Positions 53,934 through 64,000 of a DNA stretch of 64,000 bases are shown here, one piece after another. A program made the translations under genes and the position numbers. Source of the DNA: Salvator merianae (taxonomy: Eukaryota > Chordata > Lepidosauria > Squamata > Teiidae); NCBI GenBank assembly GCA_003586115.2, contig QVOM02000023.1:4707211-4771210 (forward strand). Reading direction: 5' to 3'. Below the pieces are notes generated by a model. It saw only the letters and a list, made by a program, of their open reading frames with translations, was not told the DNA's origin and ran no database searches. Within the stretch, counting starts at the first letter, position 1. The number at the start of each line of letters is the position of its first letter.

Positions 53934-54639
53934 CATTGTCCAGCTGTGTGTGTCTCTATGCATGCAAAGAAAATAATGTTAATAGTAACAGTAAAGCTGC
54001 TACAAATAGTAATAAGAATACTTCTTTTTAATCCAGTAGGTACATGGAGGAGTGGGAAAGCTTTTACAATTAGAAAAATGAAAATAATTGATAGTGTGCA
54101 GTCACCAGCATCTGACAAGAGAATATCCCCAGGTCTTAAGTGAATTGTCTGTTCATATGTAAATAAGAGGCAAAGAAGAAATAACAGATCTGATAATGCT
54201 TAAAACACACTACACACTCAACCTGTAGAATCTGGCAATGCTCCTTTCTCACTGGAGATACTCAGAGATGCCTTATTGCCCACCATGGGATTAGATAGGT
54301 CGCAAGACAATGCCATGGTACCCAAAGATTCTGCAAATATATCTTTAATGGCTACCATGGTGCTTGTAAACTGTAGAGTTTTCAGTTTGCTCTTTCCAAC
54401 CTTAACCCAACCAGTGGTTAGCCCAGGAGACAGGCCTTTAATCTGATCCAGGAGGGCTCTTTAAATCTGCGTTGGTCCTATTTAAAGACAGTACAACATC
54501 AATTCAGCATGGAAAAAAGTATCTGCTGGAAATATAGCCGGACAAAACGGAGCCATACCTAAATGGAGTCTTGCCTGCCCCCTGGATGTTTATCTCAGAA
54601 ACTACAGGTGTTAGGTAGATATAGAGGTGATCCTTGTAG

Positions 54640-55060
54640 GAACAATGTGTCCATGATTACTGTTTTTTAATAGAAGGGTTAATGCCTTCCCTATTTGCAT
54701 ATTGATTTTTCCATCAGTAATTATCTGTAAAAAGTCAAATATTTGCTTTATCATTTAATTCAATTTTAGAAATGCCTTTGGGAGTCAAATTAACTCCCTT
54801 GTAATATCTTCATTGAGGGTGAAGATTAATTATGCTTACAAGGAACCTAATTTAACTTATCAGACCTTTAATGTTTCAGGAATCAGCAATGCATTTAAAT
54901 TTAGGATTAGGAAGGTGATCGGCTTCCATTAGCTCGGATACTTTAATATTTGCCATTATTTTTATGCGTCAATTATGAAGGAAATAAACATTATATATTG
55001 ACATTTGTAATTATGCGCCTGGTGTTTAAGAGTGCATAAAAATGGCATTTGTGGATGATG
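54640..55060. promoter_or_regulatory. Repeat-free AT-rich block, best candidate conserved noncoding element
   Basis: About 420 bp with ATTTGCAT (54693-54700, inverse octamer), many TAAT/ATTA cores (CAGTAATTATCTG, GATTAATTATGC, GTAATTATGCGCC) and no transposon, microsatellite or open frame. This profile is typical of developmental enhancers in gene deserts. Conservation cannot be tested here. Confidence 0.35.
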
Positions 55061-55434
55061 CAAAATTTCATAAGTGTTAAGATGGCATGTGCTTAAAACC
55101 AGGCTCTCACAGAAGCTAAAATATTCTGCACTTGTACTTGTGGGCCCATTTATGTGTATAAACATAGGCACACAAACACTAGTACACAACAATTTATATA
55201 TGTGCACACTCAGAACTTTAGACATATTTAGCCTAATGTTCTATTTCAAGAATTCTTCGACTTGGACTGCTTTTTAGTCCCCAAACAGTTTTAAAATAGT
55301 CTTTAGAATTGGAGGAAAGGACAGAACAGGGTCTTTAAAAACCAACCAACCAGACTGAGCTTTGATAAGGCTAGCTGGACCTGCCAGAAAGACTAGTGTA
55401 GAGACCAAAATCCTCATGCTGGGTGTGGTTAAGA

Positions 55435-55638
55435 ATGCAAGAAGAGTCATGCTGGATCAGGCCACAGCCATCTAGTCCAGCACCCTCTCTCACCCAGTGC
55501 CCCAGCAATTGCTTCTGGGTATCTCAAGCAGAGGATGAAGGCAAAATCTTCACCTACTCTCAACTCCCTACAAATGGCCTTTAGAGACATCTTGCCTGTC
55601 TCTCCAACATGGAGGTGGTACCTGGGTGCCAATTCTAA
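55435..55638 (-). mobile_element. CR1-like 3' end, minus strand (first of two)
   Basis: TGCAAGAAGAGTCATGCTGG..CACCTACTCTCAACTCCC..GGAGGTGGTACCTGGGTGCC. Confidence 0.85.
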
Positions 55639-56070
55639 GAACATAAGAACATAAGAGAAGCCCTGCTGGATCTGGCCGCAGCCTATCTCGTCCAGACACT
55701 AGAATCCTGTCTCACACTGAAGTCCACCAATTCCTTCTGGACATCTCAAGCAGAAGACAAAGGGAAAACCTTCACCTGCTCTTGATTCCTGGCAAATGGT
55801 TTTTGGAGGCATTCTTCCTGTCTCTCCTACCTGGAGGTGGTACCTAGGCATCCATTCTAGTAGCCACAGATACACCTGTCCTCCATGAATTTGACTAATC
55901 CTTTCTTAAAGCCATCCAGGCTGGTTGTTGTCACCACCTCTTCCGGTAGTAAATTCCAAATTATCTGGGTAAATAAAAATGCTTCCCTCATCGGTCCTAA
56001 CTTTCCTGGTAACGGGAATTGATTATGCTTCACCTCTTCAGATCTACTATCAGTCACTTCTCTTTCCTCG
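55639..56070 (-). mobile_element. CR1-like 3' end, minus strand (second of two), extends into ORF2
   Basis: GAACATAAGAACATAAGAGA..GCCCTGCTGGATCTGGCC..CTTAAAGCCATCCAGGC. The minus frame then reads PEEVVTTTSLDGFKKGLVKF, the CR1 RT C-terminal block preceded by FTQIIWNLL. Confidence 0.85.
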
Positions 56071-56839
56071 GTGTTTGACCCAATGACCTTCTCCTCTTGG
56101 TGGCCTGACCTAGCACTTTCCTCTCTAATTTATCGTGGCTTTCTTTCTACAGTCATAGACCCCAAAGGTCCACAAATAAGCAATCTTGTACCATATTGCT
56201 ACAAGCAATCTCAAGAAATCACTCATTTGATGAGCCATTTATTTTTTCCAAGGATGTAGCCAGCTAGGATCGTGGCCTATTACCTTCTGTAAAGGCTTTA
56301 ATGTTTTTTAGGAACTATTTATTGATCCTTAGGAACTGAGAAACATCTACGCTGCTTTGCATTTGATGAAACGATGAAGAAATGAGCTTACTGACCAACC
56401 GCAAAATGGTTTGAAAAATTAAATCACAGAATGCAAAAATCAATAAAGCCATCAAATTGTGGATTTTCTGGCCTGTGCCCTGCCAAGTGTTGTGACTAAA
56501 GTTTTCTCTTTGCTGCCCCCTGGCAGTTTTATTTTCTTTTCCTATTGTGCCACTGGTCCCTCACTTGTTTGAACATTTCATTTAGGTTTGTTTACAGCAC
56601 TTTCCAGGATGGGTTACAGCACTTTCGTAGAATGGTGTTTGAAAAGCTTCCCTTAGTCTTTCTGCAATGTTTGTCCATTGAAACAGCAGTGTCGGCCAAT
56701 GTCTGGATCCAGCTGCCACCATCCCAAAATCTGACCAGCTGCACGCACATGTAAAGGATAACAGGTGGGTAAAACTTCTGCTTTCTTCTCCTCTGTCCCC
56801 ACTGGATGCTGCAGGCAAATAGAAACCGGAGCTGTGTTG

Positions 56840-57226
56840 TTGGTTAGTTGTGCGATCTTGCCCATCCTATCCCAACCCACCATGATAGAGTTAAGCTGCA
56901 TTCAGACATTATTGACTTATTCCTCTCTATTTGGATATTCTGGAAGAAAGCATGGATATTCCGGAATAGCCATGCGTTATTCTGCAATAGTCAAATACAG
57001 TGGAATAAGTCAGTGGCATCTGGATGCAGCCTAACTCTAGTTTTTCATGGTGGGTTGGAACAGGTTGGGCGAGATCCCACAACTAACCTATTCCAACCCA
57101 GCATGATAAACTAGAGTTAGGCTGCATGCAGACATTACTGACTTATTCCTCTATATTTGGATATTCTGGAAGAAATCTGCAATAGCCAAATACAATGGAA
57201 TAAGTAAGTGATGTCTGGATGCAGCC
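56840..57226. repeat. Tandemly duplicated nested palindromes (225-bp period)
   Basis: GCTGCATTCAGACATTATTG..GGAATAAGTCAGTGGCATCT..GGATGCAGCC (56896-57031) is a palindromic element repeated at 57120-57226. Arms of another palindrome (CTAACTCTAG..CATGGTGGGTTGGAAC and its inverse) lie between and before the copies. Confidence 0.8.
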
Positions 57227-57639
57227 TTGGTTAAAACTCAGGTTGGTTAGTTGGTTGGCTGGTTGGTTTTTCCATAGTCGCCAACATCTTGGACAGTGTG
57301 GACAAGCCTGAATTTATTATACTCATTCCAATTTGTTCGTGATAAGATAGAACAGGAGAGGAGGTCTTTCTGCTCTTTATTGAAGATGTGCATTGTGGAT
57401 GGGGTGGGAGGGAAGGAAGGTAAAACCATTTCTCTGATGCGTGCATGGACTGCATATAAATGGGCTCTGAAAAAATGATGCTGTAGGTCTGATATGTGGG
57501 GAGATTTCATTAATCCTCTGTAATGACTCTATTTTAAAAAGAGTAAAAGTTAATAAACTCCGTACAATTTCTCTCTCCTGATCCTTTATGGTTAAGGCAC
57601 CATCGTTCCCATTTTTGGCTTCCATGGGTTTTATGAGCA

Positions 57640-57830
57640 CATTTCGGCCGAGTCGATTTGCTCGGAAGTGATAAAAAGCTGAGTATAATCAGAAAATGCT
57701 TTTGTTATCAGGCTGCGCTGAGTGGTAAATGTCACCTCAGAACAGAGCTCTGCTCGGTGCCTTTCATTACAGTGATTAGTCTAAAGACCTGACGAAGATA
57801 GCAGCGAACTTCCAGGCTAGAATTGATAAA
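57640..57830. promoter_or_regulatory. Repeat-poor block, candidate noncoding element
   Basis: GAGTATAATCAGAAAATGC, CTTTTGTTATCAGGC, CATTACAGTGATTAGTC in sequence free of transposons. Candidate only. Confidence 0.2.
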
Positions 57831-58024
57831 GCTCAGTTCAGAGTGCAAAACAAGCACACGAGCTACAAATCATGAACCAACAAAGTGTGAACTTAGAACC
57901 CGGTGAGATGGCCACTGTTAAAGGAACTCGGTTCAGTGTGATGCAATAGGCAATGAAGGAAGCAGGTATATGACTGGCACTTGGTCCAAACTGAAGTCAG
58001 GCAAATGATAACCACTGGATAGTA

Positions 58025-58388
58025 GGATAGTGGATGTGCAAATTTTGATTTGCATCCGAAAATGCATACAAAATTTCATTTTTGCAAATATTTCACGTCG
58101 AAACGAAAATGACTTTTTTCGCACTTACAGTTTTCGATCGAAAACGAGCAAGCCCACTTCTTTTGTGAAAACGGAATTCGTCATGTTTTTGCATTTTTCA
58201 CATTTTTCGCTGTTTTTAAACCATGAAAATGGCATTTTCAATGGGAAAGCATTGCAAAAAAATGTGGAAACAAGGGCAAAAATACATTTTTCGACAACGA
58301 AATTCACTGATGAAGCAAAATGCAGATTTTCATTTTGAAAATGAATGGAGAATTTATTATTATTTTTTTTTGTGCACATTCCTAATGG
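58025..58388. mobile_element. hAT-like MITE, GATGTGCAAA/TTTGTGCACAT ends
   Basis: Left GGATAGTGGATGTGCAAATT and right TTTTGTGCACATTCCTAATG. The interior is different from 53556: TTTGCAAA, TTTTCG/CGAAAA steps. No clear target duplication. Confidence 0.6.
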
Positions 58389-58514
58389 ACGGTGGTCCAA
58401 ACTGAAGTCAGTTTGAGGAGCACGACAGTGCTAGTTCGGACTAGAGGGCAGGGTTGCTAGAAAGAAGTAGTACCAGGAGTAAGAATAGAGTAGAACTTAA
58501 GGTGGTTGAGGCAG

Positions 58515-58930
58515 TAAGGGTGCCTCCAAACATGGGCTAATAATTGTGATTGTCCCAGACATAATTGTGACACTCCCAATATACTCCCAGGTTAGTCCAT
58601 TGGTGACCCATAATATCGCTATTATGGGGAATCTGGCTTCCCGTAATAGTGATGCTTATGTTCAGTGCCTGCCATAAGCTTTTGGGATCATGTCTGTTGG
58701 AGTTACCGGAAGCCAGTCATGAGTATGAAAAATAACAAAAGTGGGTGAGCGCTTGGCTTAGCTTCCAGTAGCTCCAAGTGACATATTCTGAAAGCGACCG
58801 CCCAATGGGAAAGTATGCCAGCGATTGCTCTCCATGTTTGCCATGGTGGTGGTGGTGGTGGTGGCAAAGGGCAATCATGTGACCTTCTTTGGATCCCACA
58901 TTGCCCCTTGTTGTCTAGAGGGAGCCTAAA
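58515..58930. mobile_element. MITE-like element, GGGTGCCTCCA left end
   Basis: Left AAGGGTGCCTCCAAAC and right TTGTCTAGAGGGAGCCT. Includes CCATAATATCGCTATTATGG (palindromic), also found in similar form at 47826. Related to 47720-48117. A (GGT)7 run lies at about 58845-58865. Confidence 0.55.
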
Positions 58931-59004
58931 AGGTTGCTGTTCTGTGAGAACAGACCTGAAGACCGATAGAATGAACATAATTGATTACACTCACATTCGT
59001 CAAC

Positions 59005-59097
59005 CCTGAACTTATTTATAATATTATGGAATTTCCATACCACTTTTCACCGTAGTTTCAGGGCAGGGTGCAAAGTAGAAAACTAAAAGCACTAGAA

Positions 59098-59129
<32 letters not shown>

Positions 59130-59195
59130 ATACAAAAAAAAATGATAAAATACTAAAAACATAAAAAATAGAAACAATAAGACAGTAGTAAGGTA
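59005..59195 (-). mobile_element. L2-like LINE 3' UTR fragment with (AT)n, minus strand
   Basis: AATTTCCATACCACTTTTCA..AAGTAGAAAACTAAAAGC resembles 6550-6610. (AT)n at about 59104-59128. Confidence 0.55.
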
Positions 59196-59199
59196 CTTT

Positions 59200-59400
59200 C
59201 CCAGCCTCAACGCAGAAGCAGGCGATGGCAAAGCACTCCTGTATCTCGGCTAAGAAAACTGCATAGAGGGGCTGATTGAGTCTGGGAGTGGCTGTGGCTC
59301 AGTGGTAGAGAAAACTGCCTGGAAAGCAGAAGATCACGGTTCGATCTCCAGCCTCTCCCCAGAAGCAGGCAACGGCAAACCACTCCTGTATCACTACCAA
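59200..59400 (+). mobile_element. Sauria-type SINE, 1.4 units, + strand
   Basis: GAAGCAGGCGATGGCAAAGC..TCTCGGCTAAGAAAACTGCA, then a full head (GAGTGGCTGTGGCTCAGTGG, GGTTCGATCTCCAGCC) and body. Confidence 0.85.
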
Positions 59401-59799
59401 GGTGAAATCCCTGTGCTTTAGAGATCACCCATCTCCCGCTGCCAGCAGAGTCTGAGGACCAGAACATCTCCTGGCACTTCTGATGGCCAACCTGACTTCA
59501 GTGTCAGTGATATTCACAGTGTCACTATGGAGACCAGATCTGCATCACCTAGCCGGCACCTCTGCCTAACAGATCTGGCTCAGATTTCACTGAAGCTGCG
59601 TGAAATATATTACCATATAGATGACTGGAATGATTTAGCAGTGAACTTTGTACTTGTAAAAGTACTACCATCCAAATTATTCCATATTTTAAAGCAAACT
59701 CATTTAATCCGCCCCCTCCTGTGCCTGTTAATATATGTATTACACTGTGATGACCCAAAATGAACAGTGTTCTCCATCTGAGATCTAACCAAAGTGAAA

Positions 59800-60060
59800 T
59801 AGAATCATAGAATCATAGAGCTGGAAGGGATCTCCAGGGTCGTCTAGTCCAACCCTCTGCTCCATGCAGGATCCACTAAACCATCCCAGACAGATGTCTG
59901 TCCAGCCTCTCCTTGAGGACCTCCAGCAAAGGAGAGCTCACCACCCCCTGGGCAGCCTGTTCCAATGACTGATCGTCCTTACTGTCAGAAAGTTTTTTTG
60001 ATAATATCTAGTCTGTATCTCCTCCCTTGAAGTTTCATCCCGTTGTTTCTAGTCCTTCCT
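59800..60060 (-). mobile_element. CR1 LINE 3' end, minus strand
   Basis: AATAGAATCATAGAATCATA..GAGCTGGAAGGGATCTCC..GGCAGCCTGTTCCAATGACT..CTAGTCCTTCCTTCCTG. Confidence 0.92.
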
Positions 60061-60094
60061 TCCTGTGCAAGTGAGAATGGGGCCAATCCCTCTG

Positions 60095-60217
60095 CACTAT
60101 GGTCTTCAAGGAGAGGCTGGACAGACATCCTTCTGGGATGGTTTAATGGATCCTGCACCGAGCAGGGGGTTGGATTCAAGGACCCTGGAGGTCCCTTCCA
60201 CTCTATGATTCTATGAG
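60095..60217 (+). mobile_element. CR1 LINE 3' end, + strand
   Basis: ATGGTCTTCAAGGAGAGGCT..GGATTCAAGGACCCTGGAGG..CTATGATTCTATGAGA. It lies opposite to the copy just before it. Confidence 0.92.
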
Positions 60218-61504
60218 ACAGAAAGTGTGCCCTTGTGTGTCATGAATGGTGTGGTTACTTCCAAAGTAATTTAACAGACTCACTCTCCCTGGCCACAGAC
60301 TGTACACAGTCGTAACCAGAGACCGTCTAATAAAAAAGATGTGTCTAACGCTAAAAAGGTCAGGCGCAGACTGTGAAATCCTCATTAAGCAAATCAATAA
60401 CTCGGAAGGAAGGAAATAAATGGGTCAGGGAACAGGATGGAGGAAAGTGTCACCAACAGAGGAAGGTTGATTGAATCTGGAAGGTTATGGAGCTGGCAAA
60501 CGTTTCTTTTGCTAAATCTGGAGAGCTGACATCTAAGTTCTCCTACCTTCCCCAAATTCAGCTCCCCAGTGACGCATCTGTGAAACCAAACCTTCATTTT
60601 AAGATCCACACAACGCGGAAACCCTCGCCCACTTGATTGGTCCAGGGCATAAGGAGGAAGTGAGGCACCATGGGAAAAGCGCTCTGAACTCCCTGACCCA
60701 TTCTTTAGTACACAAGTGACAAAGGCTACTTCCGTACTTACCTTCATGATCCCTGGTTAGAAATTTATCCCGGGCCAGTTCCTGGCTTTCAGAGTTCTTG
60801 GGAGGGCTGTTCTTGGTGGCACGCCACTTCCAACATCTCTTCCTTGAGTGTGGCTGAAAAAGGGTCCCCCATAAACCTACGAGGAAGCCAACAGACCTCA
60901 TTGTCTACCAGCAGAGTGAGATAGGGTGTCATTTTGGCACCCTATCCCCTTTTCTCATTTCATCTCATTTCTTGCCCTTGGGTAGTTCTTTCACCACTGT
61001 GCAGATTGCTTGGGGTGGCACAAGTGACTTATCTGGGTCGCTAAGTAACCTGCAAAAACTGGTCAGCATCCAGGGGCATTTTGTGCAGGTCACTTTATGT
61101 CTCCAGGCAGAAGCTTTGAGGCTGGGGAACTGTTGTTCCTCAGCTTCGATGTTAGTGGGGGTCATGCGAACCTCCTGCTTCTGGGCCTCCAAATACCTTT
61201 TTTCACCTCTGTGTGGTGTCAGCTGTCGTCATAGAGAGATCAAAGCAAAATAGCTCTGAATCATCTTTAATGCTCCCCAACCATCCTGTGAGTCCTGCTG
61301 GAGACAAATGCCACCCATGGCATCAGACATAAAAGTCGATGGGCTTTGAATATTTTTCTCCCGTGCTAAAAGAAACTCCTCCTCTGAGAAAATACGTTTT
61401 CATTGAGAATCCAAAATGGCTCTGGGTTGTGATCCACAGCTATGCTTACCTGTTTCTTTCAAGTACTGTTACATAAACAGCCAAAACTAGGTTAGGCTAC
61501 GTCC

Positions 61505-61925
61505 ACACCTATTATTTATTTTTATTTATTTCAGAATTTATATCCCCCTTTCACCAAAAGGTCCCAGGGTGGGTCAAAACAATAAAAAGCTAAAATATGC
61601 ACAGTATTAAAACATATTTAAAATATAACCCACCCTCCCTGGCAGAACAACACCCAGAGGAAGCTAAACATCAAAGTTCTGAGTGAAGAGGTAACCATAT
61701 AATGTAGGCACTTGGTGAAGCCCCAGAGAGAGGCTGTTCCAGAGTCTGGGGGCCACCACAGAAAAAGGCCCTGTTGTATGTCCCTGCCCCTTGCACTTCT
61801 GAGAGAGGAGGAACTATGAGAAGGGCCCTCTTCTTGAGATCTCAATACATGGGCAGATCTATATGGGAGAAGGCATGCCTTCAGATGAGCTGGGAGATTG
61901 TGATAGGTTGTGAACACTAGCGTTT
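61505..61925 (-). mobile_element. L2-type LINE 3' end, minus strand
   Basis: TTATTTATTTTTATTTATTT..AGAATTTATATCCCCCTTTC..GGTCCCAGGGTGGGTC, with GGGGGCCACCACAGAAAAAG farther in. Same family as 38735-39190. Confidence 0.82.
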
Positions 61926-62090
61926 CCGTCCCACCTCTAATCCACATTAAAGGCCAGAGAAGGCATCCTGAAAGTGTCTTTCCTGGCCTCTCATGTGGAT
62001 TAAGGCACTAGCATGTGGATGCTACCACCTCTAAGCTGCTTTTGAGCCACTTCTTTCCTCTTCACTATGTGGAGGCAGCCCGAGGTGCTG
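61925..62090. repeat. Palindromic MITE-like block (CTAATCCACATT..)
   Basis: CACCTCTAATCCACATTAAA..GGCCAGAGAAGGCATCC is followed by the inverse (..CTGGCCTCTCATGTGGATTA). CTATGTGGAGGCAGCC at the right resembles the ends at 50238-50471. Confidence 0.5.
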
Positions 62091-62596
62091 GTTTTCTGGA
62101 GCAGCAGGGGGACCTGGCCTTCGTAAGTGGCAATCATGCCGTCAGCAAAGCCAGCAAGCTTCTTGGAGTGACCTTGAGGAACGCAGGTGTCTGCCTGCGG
62201 TGGGTTTGGGAAATAAATCATGCTGTCTTTATTTTTCACAAACAAGCCTAGGCACACAGTTTAACTCCCTCCTCCCCCCACCCATACCGCTGACAAGCGC
62301 AGCGGCCGACGTTTCTCTCTGCCAGGGAACAGGTTCCTCCAGGTTGCATTTCTCCCCCCCCCCAGCTGATCTTGCAAAATCGAGCATCTGTGGCAGAAAA
62401 GGCAACAACGAACAGGCCAGGTCTTTCTGGATAGCCTCTTTCCGATCCACGAGGACGGCTGAAGCAAGTTGTGGAATAACAAAACCGTGCAAAAGAAACA
62501 CTGCTGGAACTCGCCCTGGGAAGAGCCTGCCTTATTTCTTGCGATTCCACTGGAGGTCAGTAAAACATTGGAAGACATTGGGCATAAGAGAAGTAC

Positions 62597-62599
62597 ACA

Positions 62600-62632
<33 letters not shown>
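62597..62632. repeat. (CA)n microsatellite
   Basis: About 16 CA units. Confidence 0.95.
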
Positions 62633-62635
<3 letters not shown>

Positions 62636-63062
62636 CTCACTATATTTTCTTCCCTTCCTCATTCTAAACGAGCGTGTCAGCTAACCACGCACACACATAC
62701 ACAAGCATACCTCCCCCATAGCTGCTTAAAAAAAAAATCAAAACAAAACAATTTTGATGGTAATGAATGTGGGCTTTGCGACTCTGGAGTTACCTTTCTA
62801 GCAGCCCAAGCAGAAAAGCAAGAAACACCTAGGTGTTATTCAGCCGAAACGCGCCCGGTTCTTCTTCGTGGCATTTCAGTCTCTGCTCTCCTCCTCCTCC
62901 TCCTTTTTCCCTCCCGGAGACAAATGCGCACCATCTGTCTGAAAAGCGGGTGAACGTTGGATGACTCAGCACTGTGGGACTGATGGGCGAGAGAAGATGC
63001 GAAGCGAAACCCTTGATGTAGCACTTTTGGAAAGCAAGGCAAACAGATATTAAAATAAATAA

Positions 63063-63107
<45 letters not shown>
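63063..63107. repeat. (TAGA)n microsatellite
   Basis: About eleven TAGA units. Confidence 0.95.
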
Positions 63108-63431
63108 CTTCCCTGGGCTTCTGCCTGCAAGTGTTGCTAGGTGAACGGTTTGCAAACACCCCTCCAAGCTTCCTAGAGCATCTTCGCTCTGTCTTGCTGA
63201 CCCTTCTGCGCCTTTAGTTAGCTTTTCCAGTCAGCAGTATAATAACATCAGACTTTTCTAGGACGCATCGTACGGCCGCGGTGATGGGACGGCAGAGCCC
63301 TGAGAGCAAAAAAACGCCCTTGGTGTGGGATGGGCAGAACCGTGATTTGTGCTTCCCTACGGCCGAGATAATCAGGGGCGGTTCTCCTTATGGGCGGGGG
63401 AGTTTGTTCCCACCCCAGAAAGAAGCAATAT

Positions 63432-63722
63432 GGAAGAAGAAGAAGAACTTGGTTTTTATACCCCGCTTTTCTCGGCCAAAGCTGATTCAAAGCGGCTTAC
63501 AAGGTTATTTTTTCGCCAGAAGGCTTACATCTATCTATCTTCCGCATCACACAATGTGATGCTCCCTATTTATCTACTTGCAATTACTTGCTTTCGAACA
63601 GTTAGGTTGGCTGGAGCTAGAGGCCAGTAGAGGGCGCTCATCCCCTCTACACGGCAGAACAGGGGCCTTGAACTCTGATCCTCCTATTGAAAGATCAGTG
63701 CCTTAGCCTTCTGCGCCACCGT
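63432..63722 (-). mobile_element. tRNA-headed SINE with L2-like tail, minus strand
   Basis: GAAGAAGAAGAAGAACTTGG..AAAGCTGATTCAAAGCGGC..GCCTTCTGCGCCACCGT. Same family as 1024; one of the best-preserved copies. Confidence 0.9.
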
Positions 63723-63793
63723 CCTCATGCTGCGCGGCTGTTTCCATGTATGACTCGATCACCAACTTCAGCCCTTTCTGGACAGAGAAAAGA

Positions 63794-64000
63794 GGCCTGT
63801 TCGCACTTAGGGAGAGGAACGTTCCAGGACGCTCGTTGGAACAGAGTATTTGCACCTGCAAACAGCCCCTGCTGACTTGAAACCTACCGAAGCCCACCTG
63901 ATGCTCACCTGAAGCCGAATAGCACTGGTCAAGAAAATTGTAGTCTGGAAGCTGACCTGTGTGATCAGGAGGGGTGTGTTCTCACCACTTCCTGGCGTGG
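63794..64000. mobile_element. GGCCTGTTCGCACTTA element, cut by the window edge
   Basis: Starts GGCCTGTTCGCACTTAGGGA and follows 3436-3640 closely (AACGTTCCAGGACGCTCG, CAAACAGCCCCTGCTGACT, ACCTGTGTGATCAGGAGG). Confidence 0.75.

Larger units (their letters stand above)
41251..64000. other. Probable intergenic region
   Basis: No spliced or intact coding gene is visible on either strand. The longest frames (41265-41726, 45534-46193, 62200-62667) lack recognisable domains or are low complexity. Unannotated stretches of over 300 bp (41930-42230, 43860-45080, 46500-47290, 48120-48870, 51120-51690, 52000-53540, 53950-54630, 56080-56830, 57240-57640, 60220-61500, 62100-62590) look like single-copy or decayed DNA with nothing I can name. 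Confidence 0.6.

Noticed and set aside
62200..62667. 155-residue + strand frame with minus-strand counterparts of 90-133 residues
   Set aside because: Frames on both strands are open over the same GC-richer DNA and end in a (CA)n run; no domain, no splice pattern.

Overview
This is a vertebrate nuclear window, almost certainly from a squamate reptile (a lizard; I cannot tell the family). The evidence is the repeat set: tandem Sauria-type SINEs (tRNA-like head, Bov-B-like tail), many truncated CR1 and L2-like LINE tails, a second tRNA-headed SINE with an L2-like tail and a (TTC)n end, and families of small palindromic DNA transposons with 8-bp target duplications. There is no sign of a prokaryotic, plasmid or viral genome. 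Most open reading frames are chance frames in repeats.

The one gene I can support is the 3' third of CDK5RAP2 (centrosomin family; centrosome and gamma-tubulin scaffold) on the + strand. I reconstruct eleven exons: 3091-3216, 10478-10594, 12110-12299, 13647-13768, 16158-16406, 19785-19865, 20832-21073, 21965-22099, 23441-23579, 31285-31331 and a terminal exon at 40151-40276. Every junction is GT-AG and the reading phase is kept across all ten introns. The result is a 523-residue C-terminal fragment. A competing, phase-compatible terminal exon (31927-31986) has its own poly(A) signal. Exons 5' of 3091 lie off the left edge.

Layout: 1-3090 is intron with SINE and hairpin elements. 3091-40276 holds the exons, separated by introns that are mostly CR1, SINE, L2 and MITE sequence, with a few repeat-poor AT-rich blocks that could be conserved regulatory DNA. 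40277 to about 41250 is the probable 3' UTR, with AATAAA at 41226. 41251-64000 looks intergenic: microsatellites (with a 151-bp N gap at 45801-45951), SINE/CR1/L2 copies, several MITE families and a strong candidate noncoding element at 54640-55060. I see no second gene there, which fits the gene-poor stretch 3' of CDK5RAP2 in other amniotes as I remember it.

The most interesting points are: two alternative last exons immediately after the CM2-like core; microsatellite or minisatellite DNA sitting at two splice sites (a TC repeat upstream of exon 21965 and a GGGTT-type array downstream of exon 23441-23579); a hAT-like MITE family that keeps its ends but varies inside; a nested two-transposon hairpin at 3436-4101; a CR1 copy inserted in the loop of an old palindrome at 47299-47666; and repeated same-strand doublets and triplets of CR1 tails. 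I did not find a convincing new biological system beyond these.
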